Source: Rhodococcus qingshengii (GTDB taxonomy: Bacteria > Actinomycetota > Actinomycetes > Mycobacteriales > Mycobacteriaceae). From it: a stretch of 64,000 bases of DNA. Where the stretch lies: contig NZ_JAJNCL010000019.1 in the NCBI RefSeq assembly GCF_021025955.1, positions 1 to 64,000 of the forward strand. The letters run 5' to 3'. The translations under genes and the position numbers were made by a program. Position 1 is the first letter of the stretch; every line of letters begins with the position of its first letter. Positions 62,794 to 64,000 of the stretch are shown piece by piece. The notes beneath the pieces are model-generated. The model saw only the letters and a list, made by a program, of their open reading frames with translations, was not told where the DNA came from and did no database searches.

Positions 62794-63323
62794 TTATCTC
62801 CACATTTCTGTTCGGCTCTGGCTTCTTCGACCCGGCGAACTACCGCCGCGGATGCGGCTCCCAGTGCCGCTCCGGCGAGTACGTCGGTCGGGTAGTGAAC
62901 TCCCAGGACCAGACGCGAGAGCATCATCGGGGGCACCAGCAACGCCGGTAAGGGTAGCCCGGTGAGTCGACCGATCAGCACAGCCGCCGCCGTCGTCGAC
63001 GTCGCGTGTGACGACGGGAAGCTGAGCTTGCTCGGCGTCGAGACGTTGACCTGCACCGACGGATCGGAAGGTCGCTTGCGCCTGACAACTCGTTTGATCA
63101 CCACGGAGGCGGCGTGTGCACCGAACGCTCCGACGGCTGCTCCGGCCCATTCGCGTCGACGCGGCTTGTCCACGGCGGCTCCGACGGCTGCGATCGCGAT
63201 CCACCCGAGGGAGTGCTCACCGAAGTGCGACATGCCGCGGGCGACCTTCACCGCTCCCGGCAACTGCCCGACGGTCGATTGAATTCCGGCCAGAATCCGT
63301 ACTTCAGGAGATGCCGAAGACAC
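62790..63323 (-). CDS. PAP2-family phosphatase (Rv3807c-like)
   Basis: 177 residues with about five helices. VVRRKRPSDPS (first motif), SFPSSHATSTTAA (second) and SRLVLGVHYPTDVLAGAALG (third) are the three PAP2 phosphatase motifs, with both catalytic His present. The mycobacterial counterpart is proposed to remove the 5-phosphate from decaprenylphosphoryl-5-phosphoribose after UbiA. The start GTG 63323 overlaps the glfT2 end by 20 bases, and the stop overlaps ubiA by four, a tightly coupled operon. Confidence 0.9.
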   Translation of the reverse strand: MSSASPEVRILAGIQSTVGQLPGAVKVARGMSHFGEHSLGWIAIAAVGAAVDKPRRREWAGAAVGAFGAHAASVVIKRVVRRKRPSDPSVQVNVSTPSKLSFPSSHATSTTAAAVLIGRLTGLPLPALLVPPMMLSRLVLGVHYPTDVLAGAALGAASAAVVRRVEEARAEQKCGDK

Positions 63324-64000
63324 GTTCCCACCTTTCCGTGCTGGTCAGTGAAGGAACGGCGTCCTGGTACTGCTTCTTGAGCTCAGGGAAACGCGCGGCG
63401 AGTTCGCGGCGCAACCGTGTGGCTTCCTTGAGGAGTTCGAGTGCAAGCTTCGGGTTTCGCTTGCGGTAGACGACGCCGCGACCGTCAGCCGTGGTGACGG
63501 TGACACCGTCGACCTGTGAGAGCAGGAACCAACGCGCGTCGATGGTCGGCACGTTGAGCTGAGGCCGCTCGAGGTGTTCGGGCTTGGCCGGCTTCACGTT
63601 GTGCACTCCGGCCCTGAGGACCCGGGTGATCTTCGCGACGGTCGACGCCGGCAGGCTCACGTCGCCGACGTCGGCACCGGAGGGCAGCGGCAACGCAGTC
63701 GACGACGGCAGTACGACGGCGTCGGAGAATTCCTTGCGCTGGGCGTGGACCTCACCGAGTGCTGTCGGCAGCATGTTCGCGACGTGCTCGGGTCCGGCGA
63801 GGAAGTCCGCGATGGCCTTGTTCTGGATCGCGACGGTGGAGTACTCGAGGCACAGCAGGTGCTTCAGGGTTGCTTTCACCGTGTTGACGACGAGGCCGCG
63901 GCCGTTGCCCGGCATGTGGAGCGCGGCCACCACCAGACGGTTACGGAGGTGGAAGTACGCCTGCCAGTCGATGGCGTCGTCCTTGTCACTCCATGCCATG
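63304..64000 (-). CDS. glfT2: galactofuranosyltransferase GlfT2, C-terminal part (cut by window edge)
   Basis: The last 232 codons or so are present; the gene runs past base 64000. The first visible residues MAWSDKDDAIDWQAYFHLRN are identical to the segment after the metal-binding His of mycobacterial GlfT2, so the apparent Met is internal. The C-terminal helical domain (EYSTVAIQNKAIADFLAGPEH, NVPTIDARWFLLSQVDGVTVTTADG) also matches. GlfT2 polymerises alternating beta-1,5 and 1,6 galactofuranose. Its presence here shows that the protein at 10798-12699 is a second member. Confidence 0.95.
   Translation of the reverse strand, partial: MAWSDKDDAIDWQAYFHLRNRLVVAALHMPGNGRGLVVNTVKATLKHLLCLEYSTVAIQNKAIADFLAGPEHVANMLPTALGEVHAQRKEFSDAVVLPSSTALPLPSGADVGDVSLPASTVAKITRVLRAGVHNVKPAKPEHLERPQLNVPTIDARWFLLSQVDGVTVTTADGRGVVYRKRNPKLALELLKEATRLRRELAARFPELKKQYQDAVPSLTSTERWERVFGIS

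Overview
The window is chromosomal DNA from a high-G+C mycolic-acid-containing actinomycete, most likely Rhodococcus of the erythropolis/qingshengii type. This is inferred from the gene set and protein likeness. The evidence is a complete arabinogalactan and mycolate locus syntenic with M. tuberculosis Rv3777-Rv3808c, two Emb arabinosyltransferases where mycobacteria have three, an MspA-type porin, and a mycolyltransferase carrying LGFP repeats.

Layout. Positions 1-1300 hold the start of a leftward gene with a DosR-like box upstream, two translationally coupled mini-genes and tRNA-Ser(UGA). Positions 1348-5346 hold MarR, an FMN 2-hydroxyacid oxidase, a quinone reductase (Rv3777-like) and an Rv3778c-like class V aminotransferase homologue without the PLP lysine. 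Positions 5479-8694 hold the proteasome activator Bpa, the Wzm-Wzt galactan exporter and GlfT1. Positions 8850-22439 are an insert relative to mycobacteria: RsgA, a TylF-like methyltransferase, a second GlfT2-like galactofuranosyltransferase, a polyprenyl-phosphate-sugar-type GT2, a large GT-C/YfhO-like membrane protein, a Gfo/Idh dehydrogenase, a DegT aminotransferase, an LpxA-family acyltransferase, a flippase-like membrane protein and rmlB, rmlA, rmlC. Positions 22465-26372 hold a trypsin-like protease, an ATP-grasp protein, an esterase and a PIN-domain protein.

Positions 26427-31099 hold GtrA (leftward) and dprE1-dprE2-aftA (rightward), which make and first use decaprenyl-phosphoryl-arabinose (DPA). 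Positions 31173-36466 hold TetR, an ANTAR domain fused to membrane helices, the MspA-like porin, a GT-C-like protein, and a divergent map/xre pair. Positions 36516-43179 hold two emb genes. A DMT exporter and a LysR regulator follow. Positions 45108-53510 form the mycolate condensation operon (fadD32, pks13, accD4, leftward). Positions 53693-59661 hold an F420-type oxidoreductase, the Rv3802-type lipase, a lipoprotein and two mycolyltransferases. Positions 59991-64000 hold aftB, ubiA, a PAP2 phosphatase and the C-terminal part of the orthodox glfT2, cut by the window edge.

How the genes work together. UbiA, the PAP2 phosphatase and DprE1/2 supply DPA. RmlABC supply most of the route to the rhamnose linker. 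GlfT1 and GlfT2 build galactan and Wzm-Wzt exports it. AftA, Emb and AftB add arabinan. FadD32, Pks13 and AccD4 make mycolates, which the Fbp proteins transfer outside the cell. The most novel part is 9967-19850, which looks like a cell-envelope glycan-decoration cassette. It pairs a GnnA/GnnB/LpxA-like amino-sugar acylation set with a GT2/flippase/GT-C transfer set and an extra galactofuranosyltransferase. All functions are inferred from sequence reading; no search was run.
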